The notes under the pieces: generated by a model | What the model saw: the letters and a program-made list of their open reading frames with translations, nothing else | Databases searched by the model: none | Told to the model about the DNA's origin: nothing | Program-made: the position numbers and the translations under genes | Source: Verrucomicrobiales bacterium | Lineage (GTDB): Bacteria; Verrucomicrobiota; Verrucomicrobiia; Limisphaerales; JAFMIX01 | Direction: 5' to 3' | Length of the DNA stretch: 20,342 nucleotides | NCBI GenBank assembly: GCA_017853785.1 | Contig: JAFMIX010000007.1 | Coordinates: forward strand, 1-20,342 | Part shown: positions 9,801 through 17,003 of the stretch, piece after piece | Position numbering within the stretch: the first letter of the stretch is position 1 | Layout: each line of letters opens with the position of its first letter

Positions 9801-10352
9801 CGGCACTTTGCCGTTCTCGACGACGCCTTGCTCGCCGGAAGCGAGGTCCACCGCGCCGAGGTTGTTGGCGAGCGTGACCGCGCCGTCAATCAACGTGACT
9901 TCGCTACGGCCGTCGTCAGCGACGGCGAGGTTGAATTCGGTGCCGCGGATGGCGCCGGAGGCGAGCGGGGTGCGGAACTCGGTTTCGTTGCCGCGCTCGC
10001 GGCTGAAGAAATAGGTCGCGCCGTTTTTCAGGTCGAGGCCGGCCTGCTTGCCGGGCGCGGACGGCGGCTGGATCTGGAGCGTGGTGAGTTCGTTGACGCG
10101 GAGCGTGGTGAGGTTGGCGAGGCGGACGGTGGCGCGGCTACGGAGGCCGGTGCGGAGACGGTCGCCGACGCGGAGGGTCTGGTTGGTGGCGCCGGGGGTC
10201 CAAGTGGATTGGCCGGCCGGCGAGACTTCGACTTTGCCTTCGAGCGCGAGCAGGAGGGCGTCCGTGGCGGCGGCGAGATTCCCCACGAGACCAGCGGCGG
10301 ACAGAAGCAAAAGGGCGACGCCGGCGGCGGATTTGATTTTTGCGAAGTTCAA
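6894..10352 (-). CDS. FecR-TPR-outer-membrane beta-barrel fusion protein
   Basis: Large exported protein whose C-terminus looks like an outer-membrane barrel. From the TTG at 10352 it has 1152 residues: a signal peptide (about 1-29, hydrophobic GVALLLLSAAGLVGNLAA), a FecR domain (about 30-185, with VGDRLRTGLRSRATVRL and ASGAIRGTEFNLAV) and a helical region with TPR units (about 300-560, such as PHNAQAVALKGFLLAAQNKIPAALAQFDSAV split over two units). A beta-strand-rich region (about 600-1152) ends in REFMARFKFNF, a terminal aromatic typical of outer-membrane proteins. No TonB plug or TonB box is visible. The frame remains open upstream to another TTG at 10454 (34 more residues), but the 10352 start gives a clean signal peptide. 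The FecR domain fits a periplasmic sensor or ligand-binding role. The next gene is a CHASE2 cyclase 4 nt away, suggesting a shared signalling function. Codon use and GC resemble its neighbours. Confidence 0.85.
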   Translation of the reverse strand: MNFAKIKSAAGVALLLLSAAGLVGNLAAATDALLLALEGKVEVSPAGQSTWTPGATNQTLRVGDRLRTGLRSRATVRLANLTTLRVNELTTLQIQPPSAPGKQAGLDLKNGATYFFSRERGNETEFRTPLASGAIRGTEFNLAVADDGRSEVTLIDGAVTLANNLGAVDLASGEQGVVENGKVPTKTAVIETINIIQWALYYPAVVDMDELIFSGAEKSQLAESLAAYRAGDLLAALANYPEGLALTSDAGKIYRAALALAVGQLGAAQALPPSPPADALRELIAAVKNQPAVLAPPETASQCLAKSYWLQSQSKLTEALAAARAAAAKSPNFGFAHARVAELEFSFGHTAAALAALEKSLQLSPHNAQAVALKGFLLAAQNKIPAALAQFDSAVALDPALGNAWLGRGLCRIKRGDATGGVADLQVAATLEPNRSVLRSYLGKAFANSGDITRAAAELALAQKFDPNDPTSWLYSALLAQQENRINDAVADLEKSQELNDNRKVFRSRLLLDQDRAVRSANLAGVYRDAGMTDLSVREAARAVSADYGNFSAHQFLANSYDALRDPKQINLRYETPWLSELLLANLLAPVGAGNLSAHVSQQEYSKLFERDRLGVSSVTEYRSRGSWSEQASVFGTARNTSFAVDVEHYSDPGTRPNNDVRQFNLTVKLKQQLTPEDSVFVQAQLYDAESGDVQEYYSAASASPTLRVTEKQRPNLYVGWHHEWNPGSHTLLLLSRLDDTLTFSDPNARINFYRYGTFTRTPRSFVAQNFAVTNRRDFAAYTAELQQIQTWRDHTFIAGARYQHGDVDMTAQVDNPFNFPTLVSAQDISARLQRASGYLYDQWQILDPLLLVGGVTYDWLEYPRNVDLAPIDPTLTSRSQVSPKLGFIWTPLPTTHLRGAWTRSLGGVFFDNSVRIEPVQVAGFNQAFRSLAPEAVAGLVPGTSFETWSLALDHEFKATRTYVGIGVDLLTSDAMRTVGIVTNAFFPVADSPSGTRQSLDFRERTLAVTLNQLVGRDWSFGARYAISAAELRGRFVDVPSTVAFISSANQNSEAVLQQLTLGANYNHPRGFFARAESVWTHQSNRAGDAALADADFWQFNLYAGWRFWQRRAELQLGLLNVGDQDYQLNPVNLTYAQPRGREFMARFKFNF

Positions 10353-10426
10353 GTTGGGCTGAGGTTGGGCTTGGTCTAGCAGATTTGGGCGGCGGCTGAC
10401 AAGCCTATCAATGACAGAAGATTCGC

Positions 10427-10454
10427 TTGTCTCGGGGTCGGGTTCTGCTATCAA
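10427..10454 (+). promoter_or_regulatory. Candidate promoter for the Ig/PPC-repeat protein gene
   Basis: TTGTCT (10427-10432) and TATCAA (10449-10454) are separated by 16 nt, about 16 nt before the ATG at 10470. If used, the leader would be very short. It lies in the divergent gap between this gene and the FecR-TPR-barrel gene. Confidence 0.35.
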
Positions 10455-10469
10455 CTAACTCCGTCATCG

Positions 10470-12485
10470 ATGATGCGCGCCCACTTCTTCTTCGTTGTTT
10501 TTTGCAGACGATTTTCCTGCACCCGCTGGCTGGTGCTGCTGGTGATGTTCGGGCTGGGCGGCCCGGCGAGGGCGGCGTTGAACATCATCACCCAACCAGT
10601 CCCGGTCAACGTCTCCTCCAACAGCTCGGCGACTTTCTCCGCGACCGCCAGCGGGACGCCGCCGCTGAATTTCAGGTGGCGGCTGAACGGGGTGGACATC
10701 CCGGGCACGACGACGACGCGGACGAACAGCGTGGCGACGGACACGTTTTCCATCCAGAGCGTGCAGCCGACGAATGCAGGGAGTTACAGCGTGGTGGTGT
10801 GGAGCGCGGAGGGCGCGTTGAACAGCGCGGCGGTGCCGTTGCTGGTCACGAATGTTCCGGTGAACGCCGGCAGCGATGATTTCAACGGGCGGCAAGGGCT
10901 CTCGCCGCTGGGCGGCGGCGTAATCCGGTCGAGCAACACGAATGCCACCCGCGAAGTCGGCGAGCCGAACCACGGCGGCAAGCCCGGCAACCGCTCGGTG
11001 TGGTTCAAGTGGACGGCCCCGGCGAGTGGCATCGCCACGTTCAGCACGCGCGGCAGTGGATTCGACACGACGCTGGGCGTCTACACCAACGGCCAACCAC
11101 TCACCTCGCTCATCCGCGTGGCGGGCGACGACGACACGGGTGGTTTCCTGAACAGCACCACCAGCTTCAACGCCGTGGACGGGAAGGAATATAGCATCGC
11201 CGTGGACGGCTTCTACGGAGCGCGCGGCAATTTCACTTTGGCCTGGACGCTGGAGCCGACGACGGACAAGTTGCCGGAAATCCTCGTGCCACCGCAGGAC
11301 CAGACGGTGGAATTGAACAATTCCGTGACGCTCAACGCGCAGGTGGATACCAACCGCTCGGGCATCGAATACATCCGCTACCAATGGCAGAAGAACGGCT
11401 CGGACTTGATTGGCCAGACGAATGGCACGCTCACGTTCAGCGCCGTCAACTCCAACCAAGTCGGCAATTATACGGTGAAAGTCACCCAGAAACTTCTCGG
11501 CAGCAACAACCCCCGCACCATCACCTCGCCCATCGCGCAACTCCAAGCCAATTTGCGCGACGGCACTGCCTTCGACCCCGGCGCCATCGCACAGATCAAG
11601 TTCCGCGATGAATCCGACACCGGCGGCGGCCTCGGCGTGGCTGCGCCTGCGGCCGGTTACAGCGGCTCGCAACTCTTCAGCACCTACGGCGCCGTGAAAG
11701 AACCCGGCGAACCGAACCACTGCAGCGACCCCGGCGGCGCATCGTATTGGTATTCCTACCTGCCGCCCATGAACGGCACGCTCACCGTGGACGCCACCGC
11801 CAGCTTCAACAACATCCTCGCCGTCTACACCGGCAACGCCACGAATTTCTTGAGTCTCACTTCCGTCGCGTGCAGCAACACGAACAGCAGCGCGGGTAAG
11901 GAAACGGCAGTGTTCGCTGCGACCGCCGGCACGGTCTATTACATCGTCACCGACGGCGTGAGCGGCGCGTCCGGCAGCGTGAACCTCACCTACACCCTCG
12001 CCGCACCGCCCGTCATCACCAGCGATCCCGCCAGCCGGACCGTCGTCGCCGGCAGCAATGCCACCCTCACCGTCGCCGCCACCGGCAGTACGCCGCTCGC
12101 CTATCAGTGGCGCACCAACGGAATCAATTTCACCGGGCAACGGACGAATTCACTGACCGTATCCAACTTCACGGCGGCGAAGGAAGGTGGTTACGTCGTG
12201 GTCATCACCAACGTCGCGGGAGCGGTGACGAGCGCCACCGCGCAGCTCTACCTCATCGCCAGCAACAACGCCTCGCGCTTCACCAACTCGGCGTATGGCA
12301 CGAACCGGTTCACCGCCACGCTGCTCGGCAACTTGAACACGAACTACGTCATCCTCGGCGCGACGAACGTGGCCGGCACGTGGACAGCCATCAGCACAAA
12401 CAGCTCCGCCGTGGGCATCATCAGCTTCAGCGAGACAAATTCCCCCGGCTACACCAACCGCTTCTACCGCGCCCGCGCGCTGTGA
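10470..12485 (+). CDS. Secreted Ig-like/PPC-repeat surface protein
   Basis: Exported structural or binding protein of 671 residues. An N-terminal signal peptide (about 1-35, WLVLLVMFGLGGPARA then A) is followed by alternating modules: Ig-like 1 (about 37-128), a PPC-like beta module (about 135-262, with GEPNHGGKPGNRSVWFKWTAP and FDTTLGVYTN), Ig-like 2 (about 268-360), a second PPC-like module (about 375-510, with GEPNHCSDPGGASYWYSY and LAVYTGN) and Ig-like 3 (about 513-596). The C-terminal module (about 605-671, NTNYVILGATNVAGTWTAI to YTNRFYRARAL) is a tail common in verrucomicrobial secreted proteins (family knowledge). No enzyme motif is seen. The start may be ATG 10470 or 10473 (tandem). 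It is divergent from the FecR-TPR-barrel gene and lies upstream of an exported protease gene. Confidence 0.85.
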   Translation: MMRAHFFFVVFCRRFSCTRWLVLLVMFGLGGPARAALNIITQPVPVNVSSNSSATFSATASGTPPLNFRWRLNGVDIPGTTTTRTNSVATDTFSIQSVQPTNAGSYSVVVWSAEGALNSAAVPLLVTNVPVNAGSDDFNGRQGLSPLGGGVIRSSNTNATREVGEPNHGGKPGNRSVWFKWTAPASGIATFSTRGSGFDTTLGVYTNGQPLTSLIRVAGDDDTGGFLNSTTSFNAVDGKEYSIAVDGFYGARGNFTLAWTLEPTTDKLPEILVPPQDQTVELNNSVTLNAQVDTNRSGIEYIRYQWQKNGSDLIGQTNGTLTFSAVNSNQVGNYTVKVTQKLLGSNNPRTITSPIAQLQANLRDGTAFDPGAIAQIKFRDESDTGGGLGVAAPAAGYSGSQLFSTYGAVKEPGEPNHCSDPGGASYWYSYLPPMNGTLTVDATASFNNILAVYTGNATNFLSLTSVACSNTNSSAGKETAVFAATAGTVYYIVTDGVSGASGSVNLTYTLAAPPVITSDPASRTVVAGSNATLTVAATGSTPLAYQWRTNGINFTGQRTNSLTVSNFTAAKEGGYVVVITNVAGAVTSATAQLYLIASNNASRFTNSAYGTNRFTATLLGNLNTNYVILGATNVAGTWTAISTNSSAVGIISFSETNSPGYTNRFYRARAL

Positions 12486-12504
12486 CCGGCATCAAAGCAG
12501 CAGC

Positions 12505-12535
12505 TTGACTTTTGCTGCGTCTAACCGATTCTAAA
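12505..12535 (+). promoter_or_regulatory. Weak candidate promoter for the protease gene
   Basis: TTGACT (12505-12510) is followed by TCTAAA (12530-12535) with a 19-nt spacer in the 71-nt gap between the Ig-protein stop and the protease start. The -35 box is good, but the -10 box and spacing are suboptimal. Confidence 0.3.
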
Positions 12536-12556
12536 ACCAGAATTGTCCCGATCAGC

Positions 12557-13669
12557 ATGACCCCATTTATGAAAATCAAACTCATCGGCGTCGCGATCGC
12601 CGCCGCCATCTTCAGCCTCCCCACCAGCACCCGCGCCGCCGCCGAATTCGGCCTCGACCACCCCGGAGCCAAGGCCGTGATGGCCGTGCAAAAATCCGTC
12701 ACCGCTGACCTCATGAAACTCCCTGGCGTCCTCGGCACGGCCGTGGGACAGGGCGACATCGAGGCCGCCGCGCTGGTCATCTACGTGGATCAGGATTCGC
12801 CCTCGCGCGCCGACATCGTCCGCAGCCTGCCTCCGCAAATCCGCGGTGTGGGCGTGAAAGTGGAGCTGACCGACAAGTTCCGCGCCTTCGCCACCAAGCC
12901 CGCCGGCGCCACCACCACCGTCAACACCAAGGCCAAACAGACCCCGCCCATCCAGCTCGGCACCTCCGGCGGCTGGGGCTACGACCTCGCCAACGGCTAC
13001 TGCTGCGGCGGCACCCTCGGCGGCCTAATCCAGGTCAACGGCGTGCAGTTCATCTTGAGCAACTACCACGTCCTCGAAGCCGATACCGTCAGCGGCGGCA
13101 ACAGCATCGTCGCCGCCACCGGCCAACCCATCATCCAACCCGCGTTGATTGACGCAAGCTGCAATTCCGCCAACTCCCAGACCGTCGCCACCCTCGTGAA
13201 AATCAGCGCCCTCCCCGGCGCGAACGTGGATGCCGCCGTGGCGCAGGTCACGCCCGGCATGGTGAACGCCAGCGGCGCGATCCTCGGGATCGGCACGCTC
13301 TCCAGCAACACCGTCGCCGCCACGGTCAACAAAGGCGTGAAGAAAAGCGGGCGCACTACCGGGCTGACCAAGAGCAGCATCTCCGGGCTGAACGCCACCG
13401 TCAGCATCACCTACGAGAACGAGTGCGCCGGCGGGACGGCCTTCACCAAGACCTTCACCGGCCAAATCGTAATTGCGAACGTGGGCAGCCGATTCCTCGC
13501 CGGAGGCGATTCCGGTTCGCTCATGGTGGAAAATGTGACGACCAAGCCCCGCGCCATCGGCCTGCTCTACGCGGGCAGCAGCAGCACGGCGATTGCGAAC
13601 CCCATCAACGAAGTGCTGACCTTCGTGGGCAGCAAGCTTGGCGGCACGGCCACGATGGTGGGCAACTGA
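12557..13669 (+). CDS. Exported trypsin-like serine protease (S1/Nal1-like fold)
   Basis: Predicted secreted or periplasmic serine protease. The 370-residue form has a signal peptide (KIKLIGVAIAAAIFSLPTSTRA, about 6-27) and a pro-like N-terminal region with PGVLGTAVG and a GVGVKVELTDKFRAF segment (about 96-111). The trypsin-like domain contains GYCCGGTLGG. The triad is complete: His171 (LSNYHVLE), Asp225 (NVDAAVAQV) and Ser319 (GGDSGSLMV). This arrangement resembles the chymotrypsin-like Nal1-type proteins often labelled 'S1 family peptidase' in environmental bacteria. ATG 12557 is chosen; ATG 12569 is equally good for the signal peptide, and an upstream in-frame TTG at 12512 is unlikely. No Shine-Dalgarno site is seen. 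It follows the Ig/PPC protein by 71 nt and ends in a strong terminator. Confidence 0.83.
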   Translation: MTPFMKIKLIGVAIAAAIFSLPTSTRAAAEFGLDHPGAKAVMAVQKSVTADLMKLPGVLGTAVGQGDIEAAALVIYVDQDSPSRADIVRSLPPQIRGVGVKVELTDKFRAFATKPAGATTTVNTKAKQTPPIQLGTSGGWGYDLANGYCCGGTLGGLIQVNGVQFILSNYHVLEADTVSGGNSIVAATGQPIIQPALIDASCNSANSQTVATLVKISALPGANVDAAVAQVTPGMVNASGAILGIGTLSSNTVAATVNKGVKKSGRTTGLTKSSISGLNATVSITYENECAGGTAFTKTFTGQIVIANVGSRFLAGGDSGSLMVENVTTKPRAIGLLYAGSSSTAIANPINEVLTFVGSKLGGTATMVGN

Positions 13670-13687
13670 TCTGTTCCGGTATTAATC

Positions 13688-13722
13688 ACCCCCGTTCGCT
13701 CCGGCGCACGGGGGTTTTGTTT
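13688..13722 (+). terminator. Rho-independent terminator after the protease gene
   Basis: ACCCCCGT (13688-13695) pairs perfectly with ACGGGGGT (13708-13715) across a 12-nt loop and is followed by TTTGTTT. It lies 18 nt after the protease stop and 17 nt before the stop of the convergent MFS gene. The T run favours termination of plus-strand transcripts. Confidence 0.88.
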
Positions 13723-13739
13723 GCCAAGTTGCGGCCGGC

Positions 13740-14999
13740 TCAATTTCTTAGCTTTTGCGCCACGCTGAAGGTGGTCAGCAGCAGCAGCACGGTGGCGGCC
13801 AGATAAGGCAAGGCGGGTTGGTAGGCGAGCGCGGTCGTGGCGAAAATGGGGCCGAGAATCCGCGCGAGGCTGCCCGCGCTCTGCGCCACGCCGATGGTCT
13901 CGCCTTGTTCGTTGGCGGGAGTAAGATTGGAGAGCAACCCGAACAACGGCGGACGCGTGAGGCTCGACCCGACGGAGAGCAACGCCAGCGCGGCCAGCAT
14001 AAACCACCAAGTCAACCCGGCAGGCTGGAACAGAATTTTCCACGAGAGCGGCAGCGCCGCCACGGACGCGCCGATTTTGATGAAGGGCAAACAGGCCAGG
14101 CTCACCGCGGTCAGCACCAGGCTGAGCGTGATGACTTTCGGCTCGCCCAGTTTCTTCACGATGCGGCCGATGAGCCCGCCTTGCACCAGCGCGCCGATGA
14201 CGCCGCAGAAGACGAACAGCGCCGTGGCGGTCGTGGCGGTGGTCTCATCGCTCTGGATGTCGAGGTGGAAGTTGTCGCAGACGAGCAGCGCGAGGGTGGC
14301 CTCGAAGCAACTGAAGCAGAAGGTGGCGATGAAGAAGACGTAGATGAGCAGGCCGACTTTGGGCCGCGCCAGGGTGTGCGCCCATTGGTTCAAGCGCGGC
14401 CGGGGGGTGACGTGGCCGGAAGTGGGCGTGTGGCTTTCGGCGAGGACGAAGAGGGCGAGAATGAAATTGGCCGCGCACAGGCCGGCGGCGATCCAGCCAG
14501 GGCCGCTGCCGCCAAGGTGTTTCAGACTGATACCGCCGATGGCGGGGCCGAAAATGAACCCAAGCCCGAAGGCCATGCCGATGAGTCCCATTTTTTTGGA
14601 ACGCAGTTCCGGTGGGGTGATGTCCGCGATGTAGGCTTGGGCAACGGTGATGTTGCCGCCGCAGATGCCGGCGAAGGAGCGGGCAATGATCATCATCCAT
14701 ATGGCGGTGGTGTTGTCAACGATGGTGGCGCTGTAGGCGAACAGCACGTAGGACAAGGCCGCGCCAGCGGTGCTGATGAGCAGCACGGGGCGGCGCCCGA
14801 TGCGGTCGGAGAGGCGACCCCAGAACGGGGAGAAGAGGAATTGCATCGCGGAGAATGAGGCGATGATGACGCCGATGAGCCAGCCGTCCGCGCCAAAGTG
14901 GCGGCTGTAGACGGGCACGAGCGGCACGACGATGCCGAACCCGACGAGGTCGATGAATACCGTGAGAAAGATGACGAGGACGGAGGGTTTGCGGTTCAT
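13740..14999 (-). CDS. MFS transporter, DHA1/TetA-like
   Basis: Integral inner-membrane transporter of the major facilitator superfamily, probably a proton-driven exporter. The 419-residue protein has about 12 hydrophobic segments. TM1 carries the FIDLVGFGIVVPLVPVY signature (about 15-31, with Asp17) seen in TetA-type drug-H+ antiporters. Motif A, GRLSDRIGRRP, is at 61-71 in the loop between TM2 and TM3. FGLGFIFGPAIGG (about 145-157) matches the motif C region of exporters. The substrate cannot be read from sequence; a resistance role is possible but not shown. It is divergent from wecB with a 124-nt gap and has no operon partner here. Confidence 0.9.
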   Translation of the reverse strand: MNRKPSVLVIFLTVFIDLVGFGIVVPLVPVYSRHFGADGWLIGVIIASFSAMQFLFSPFWGRLSDRIGRRPVLLISTAGAALSYVLFAYSATIVDNTTAIWMMIIARSFAGICGGNITVAQAYIADITPPELRSKKMGLIGMAFGLGFIFGPAIGGISLKHLGGSGPGWIAAGLCAANFILALFVLAESHTPTSGHVTPRPRLNQWAHTLARPKVGLLIYVFFIATFCFSCFEATLALLVCDNFHLDIQSDETTATTATALFVFCGVIGALVQGGLIGRIVKKLGEPKVITLSLVLTAVSLACLPFIKIGASVAALPLSWKILFQPAGLTWWFMLAALALLSVGSSLTRPPLFGLLSNLTPANEQGETIGVAQSAGSLARILGPIFATTALAYQPALPYLAATVLLLLTTFSVAQKLRN

Positions 15000-15123
15000 C
15001 AGGTCAGGCGCGGAATTTCAGCACGCGCGGAGTGTAGTGTGGAGACGGGGCGCGTCAAGGCGGCGCGGGATGGAAATCGGCTGGCTTCGGAAAATGTGGT
15101 TTGTCACCATGCGAGGACACAAC

Positions 15124-16245
15124 ATGAAACGTCAAACAGTAGCCGTCATCGTCGGCACACGACCGGAAGCGGTCAAAATGGCGCCGGTCATCCAGGCGCT
15201 GGCCAAATCGAAAATATTGCGGCCCATCACGGTATCCACGTCGCAGCACCAGCAGATGACCCATCAAATCTTGGGGAGCTTCGGGTTGAAGGTGGATCAC
15301 GACCTGCGCGTGATGCGGAAGGGGCAGACGCTTTGGGATCTTTCGGGCCGGGTGGTGACGAAGTTGGGTCGGTATTTCGCAGCGAACCCGGTGGCGGCGG
15401 TGCTGGTGCAGGGCGACACGACGAGCGCGTTCTTTGGCGGCTTATGCGCGTTCTACCATAAGATTCCGGTGGGTCACATCGAGGCGGGATTGCGCACGCA
15501 TGAGATGTATTCGCCGTTTCCCGAGGAGATGAACCGTACCTTGCTGGGCGCGGTGGCGACATGGCATTTTCCGCCGACACAGGATGCGGTGAAGCGGCTG
15601 CGCGCGGAGAACATCGCGGCGGAGACGATTTACCTGACGGGCAACACGGTGGTGGATGCGTTGCGCTGGATGGTGCCGCGGTGCAGCGACGCGCCGCTAC
15701 GGAAGCTGATCGGCACGGCGGCGATGAAGAAAAAGCTCATCCTCGTGACCTGCCACCGGCGGGAAAGCCTGGGTAAACCGATGGCGGCGGTAGCAGGAGC
15801 AACCGCGACGGTGGCGCGGGAAAATGCGGACACAGTGGTGCTGTTTCCGGTGCATCCGAATCCGGCGGTGCGGCAGACGGTGATGCCGTTGTTGGAAAAT
15901 ATCCCGAACGTGGTCCTTTGCGAACCACTGGATTACGGACAATTCTTATCCTGTCTCAAGCACGCCTATCTGGTGCTGTCGGATTCCGGCGGGGTGCAGG
16001 AGGAGGCGACAGCACTGGGCAAGCCGGTGCTGGTGTTGCGTGAATCCACGGAGCGACAGGAGGGTGTGAAGGCGGGCGCGCTCAAGCTGGTGGGCACGGA
16101 CGCGAAGCTCATCGTGCGCGAGAGCAACCGGCTTTTGCGCGGGTCGGCGGCCTACCAACGCATGTGCCGGGCGTCGAATGTGTTTGGCGACGGACGTTCG
16201 GCGGCGCGGATCGTGAAGATTCTCGAGCGGGCACTGACCGAATAA
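15124..16245 (+). CDS. wecB: UDP-N-acetylglucosamine 2-epimerase (non-hydrolysing)
   Basis: Cytoplasmic enzyme that interconverts UDP-GlcNAc and UDP-ManNAc and supplies ManNAc-type sugars to surface polysaccharide. The 373-residue protein is of family length and starts with VAVIVGTRPEAVKMAPV. The catalytic residues known from E. coli WecB have counterparts: Asp98 (QGDTTSAF), Glu120 (GHIEAGLRT), Glu134 (PFPEEMNR) and His211 (TCHRRES). The C-terminal SDSGGVQEEA and LRESTERQEGVKAG motifs are intact. ATG 15124 is chosen because it gives the family N-terminus and has GAGGA at 15113-15117, six bases upstream; upstream in-frame starts would add a non-family extension. It stands alone, with no wecC or glycosyltransferase beside it. 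Its stop codon lies within the T run of the terminator serving the opposite-strand gene. Confidence 0.96.
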   Translation: MKRQTVAVIVGTRPEAVKMAPVIQALAKSKILRPITVSTSQHQQMTHQILGSFGLKVDHDLRVMRKGQTLWDLSGRVVTKLGRYFAANPVAAVLVQGDTTSAFFGGLCAFYHKIPVGHIEAGLRTHEMYSPFPEEMNRTLLGAVATWHFPPTQDAVKRLRAENIAAETIYLTGNTVVDALRWMVPRCSDAPLRKLIGTAAMKKKLILVTCHRRESLGKPMAAVAGATATVARENADTVVLFPVHPNPAVRQTVMPLLENIPNVVLCEPLDYGQFLSCLKHAYLVLSDSGGVQEEATALGKPVLVLRESTERQEGVKAGALKLVGTDAKLIVRESNRLLRGSAAYQRMCRASNVFGDGRSAARIVKILERALTE

Positions 16246-16269
16246 AAAGAGCGGAGCCTGCCGGCTCCG
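16241..16269 (-). terminator. Rho-independent terminator of the minus-strand response regulator
   Basis: CGGAGCC (16252-16258) and GGCTCCG (16263-16269) form a 7-bp stem with a 4-nt loop. On the minus strand this is followed by CTCTTTTTATT, the U run needed for termination. On the plus strand no T run follows. It lies 26 nt past the stop of the receiver-domain gene and overlaps the wecB stop codon. Confidence 0.75.
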
Positions 16270-16295
16270 TGCCTAACCACCATCCCAACAGCTGT

Positions 16296-16667
16296 TCAGG
16301 CGATGGCCATGCGTTCGATGGCGCCGGAAAGTTCATCCATGCGGAAAGGTTTGCCGAAAAAGTCCACGCGGTTGTAGGTGGCGGCGCGCATGACGCCGGT
16401 CTTGTCGGGCGCACCGGAAAGGACGATGACGGGGGTCTGGTTGCCTTCATTGCGCAGCTGCTCGATGAATTGGACGCCATTCATCCCGCCCAGACGATAG
16501 TCGGTGAGGATGAGGGAAAACTTCTGGGTCTTCAACAAGCCGAGCGCAGCCTCGGCGCTCTCGGCTTCGCAGACAGTCTTCACCCCAAGCGCGGTCAAGA
16601 GGGTGGCGAGGGTCTTCAGGGCGATGGGATTGTCTTCGACGACCAGGATGGAAGAGATGGCCTTCAT
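16296..16667 (-). CDS. Single-domain response regulator (receiver only)
   Basis: Stand-alone CheY-like receiver domain of 123 residues with no output domain. The expected residues are present: acidic pair Glu11-Asp12 (VVEDN), phosphoacceptor Asp56 (LILTDYRLGGMNG), Ser84 (VIVLSGAPD) and Lys106 (FFGKPF). Such proteins act through protein contact or in phosphorelays, so its partner kinase and target are unknown; no histidine kinase is in the window. It is transcribed away from the NarL-type regulator, and the two share the long intergenic region. It ends in a good terminator. The ATG at 16667 fits the family N-terminus (MKAISSILVVEDN). Confidence 0.93.
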   Translation of the reverse strand: MKAISSILVVEDNPIALKTLATLLTALGVKTVCEAESAEAALGLLKTQKFSLILTDYRLGGMNGVQFIEQLRNEGNQTPVIVLSGAPDKTGVMRAATYNRVDFFGKPFRMDELSGAIERMAIA

Positions 16668-16699
16668 GTTTTGGTATGGTGGCGGTTAAACTTTGGTTG

Positions 16700-16722
16700 T
16701 GCTAACAGCAGGGTGATTAGCA
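16700..16722. promoter_or_regulatory. Inverted repeat TGCTAA-N11-TTAGCA, candidate operator
   Basis: TGCTAA (16700-16705) and TTAGCA (16717-16722) form a 6-bp perfect dyad with an 11-nt spacer. It lies 33 nt upstream of the receiver-domain gene start, a position suited to a repressor or activator site. A chance occurrence cannot be excluded. Confidence 0.35.
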
Positions 16723-16975
16723 ATGACAGTGCCAAGAGCCGTGGGGCGAGCCGCATCAACCAAAATTTCCCGAATCAGCCCCGAACGAACCCGATTTGAC
16801 GCGAATGAATCCGGGCGCAGGCGCGACTGGTCCAGAGTAAACCACCGCCCACACCACCGATTCGAGCTCAATTACCGGTCAAACGCTGAAACGGGAACTG
16901 CGACCAGAACGGAGTCGGGTGAATCCAGAATTGAGACAGCCGGAAGGCGGCGGCGGGATAATTTCAGTTCCAGGG

Positions 16976-17003
16976 TTGCGTATTTTTGAATGCCAATTAT
17001 AAA
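16976..17003 (+). promoter_or_regulatory. Candidate promoter of the NarL-type regulator
   Basis: TTGCGT (16976-16981) and TATAAA (16998-17003) are separated by 16 nt in an AT-rich patch. This predicts a start near 17010 and a leader of about 60 nt. It is the best promoter-like sequence in the 405-nt gap. Confidence 0.5.

Noticed and set aside
10464..12140. 558-codon minus-strand open frame
   Set aside because: Antisense to the Ig/PPC-repeat gene, whose signal peptide and repeats are clear; the antisense product is biased in composition.
12496..12520. GCAGCA...TGCTGC hairpin after the Ig/PPC gene as a terminator
   Set aside because: Only 6 bp with a 10-nt loop and no T run after it; too weak to call.
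13755..14858. 367-codon plus-strand open frame
   Set aside because: Antisense to the MFS transporter; rich in Gly, Glu, Gln and Asp with no domain.
16723..16989. 88-codon plus-strand open frame in the long gap
   Set aside because: Arg/Ser/Thr-rich, no ribosome binding site, no family resemblance, and it overlaps the promoter-like region.
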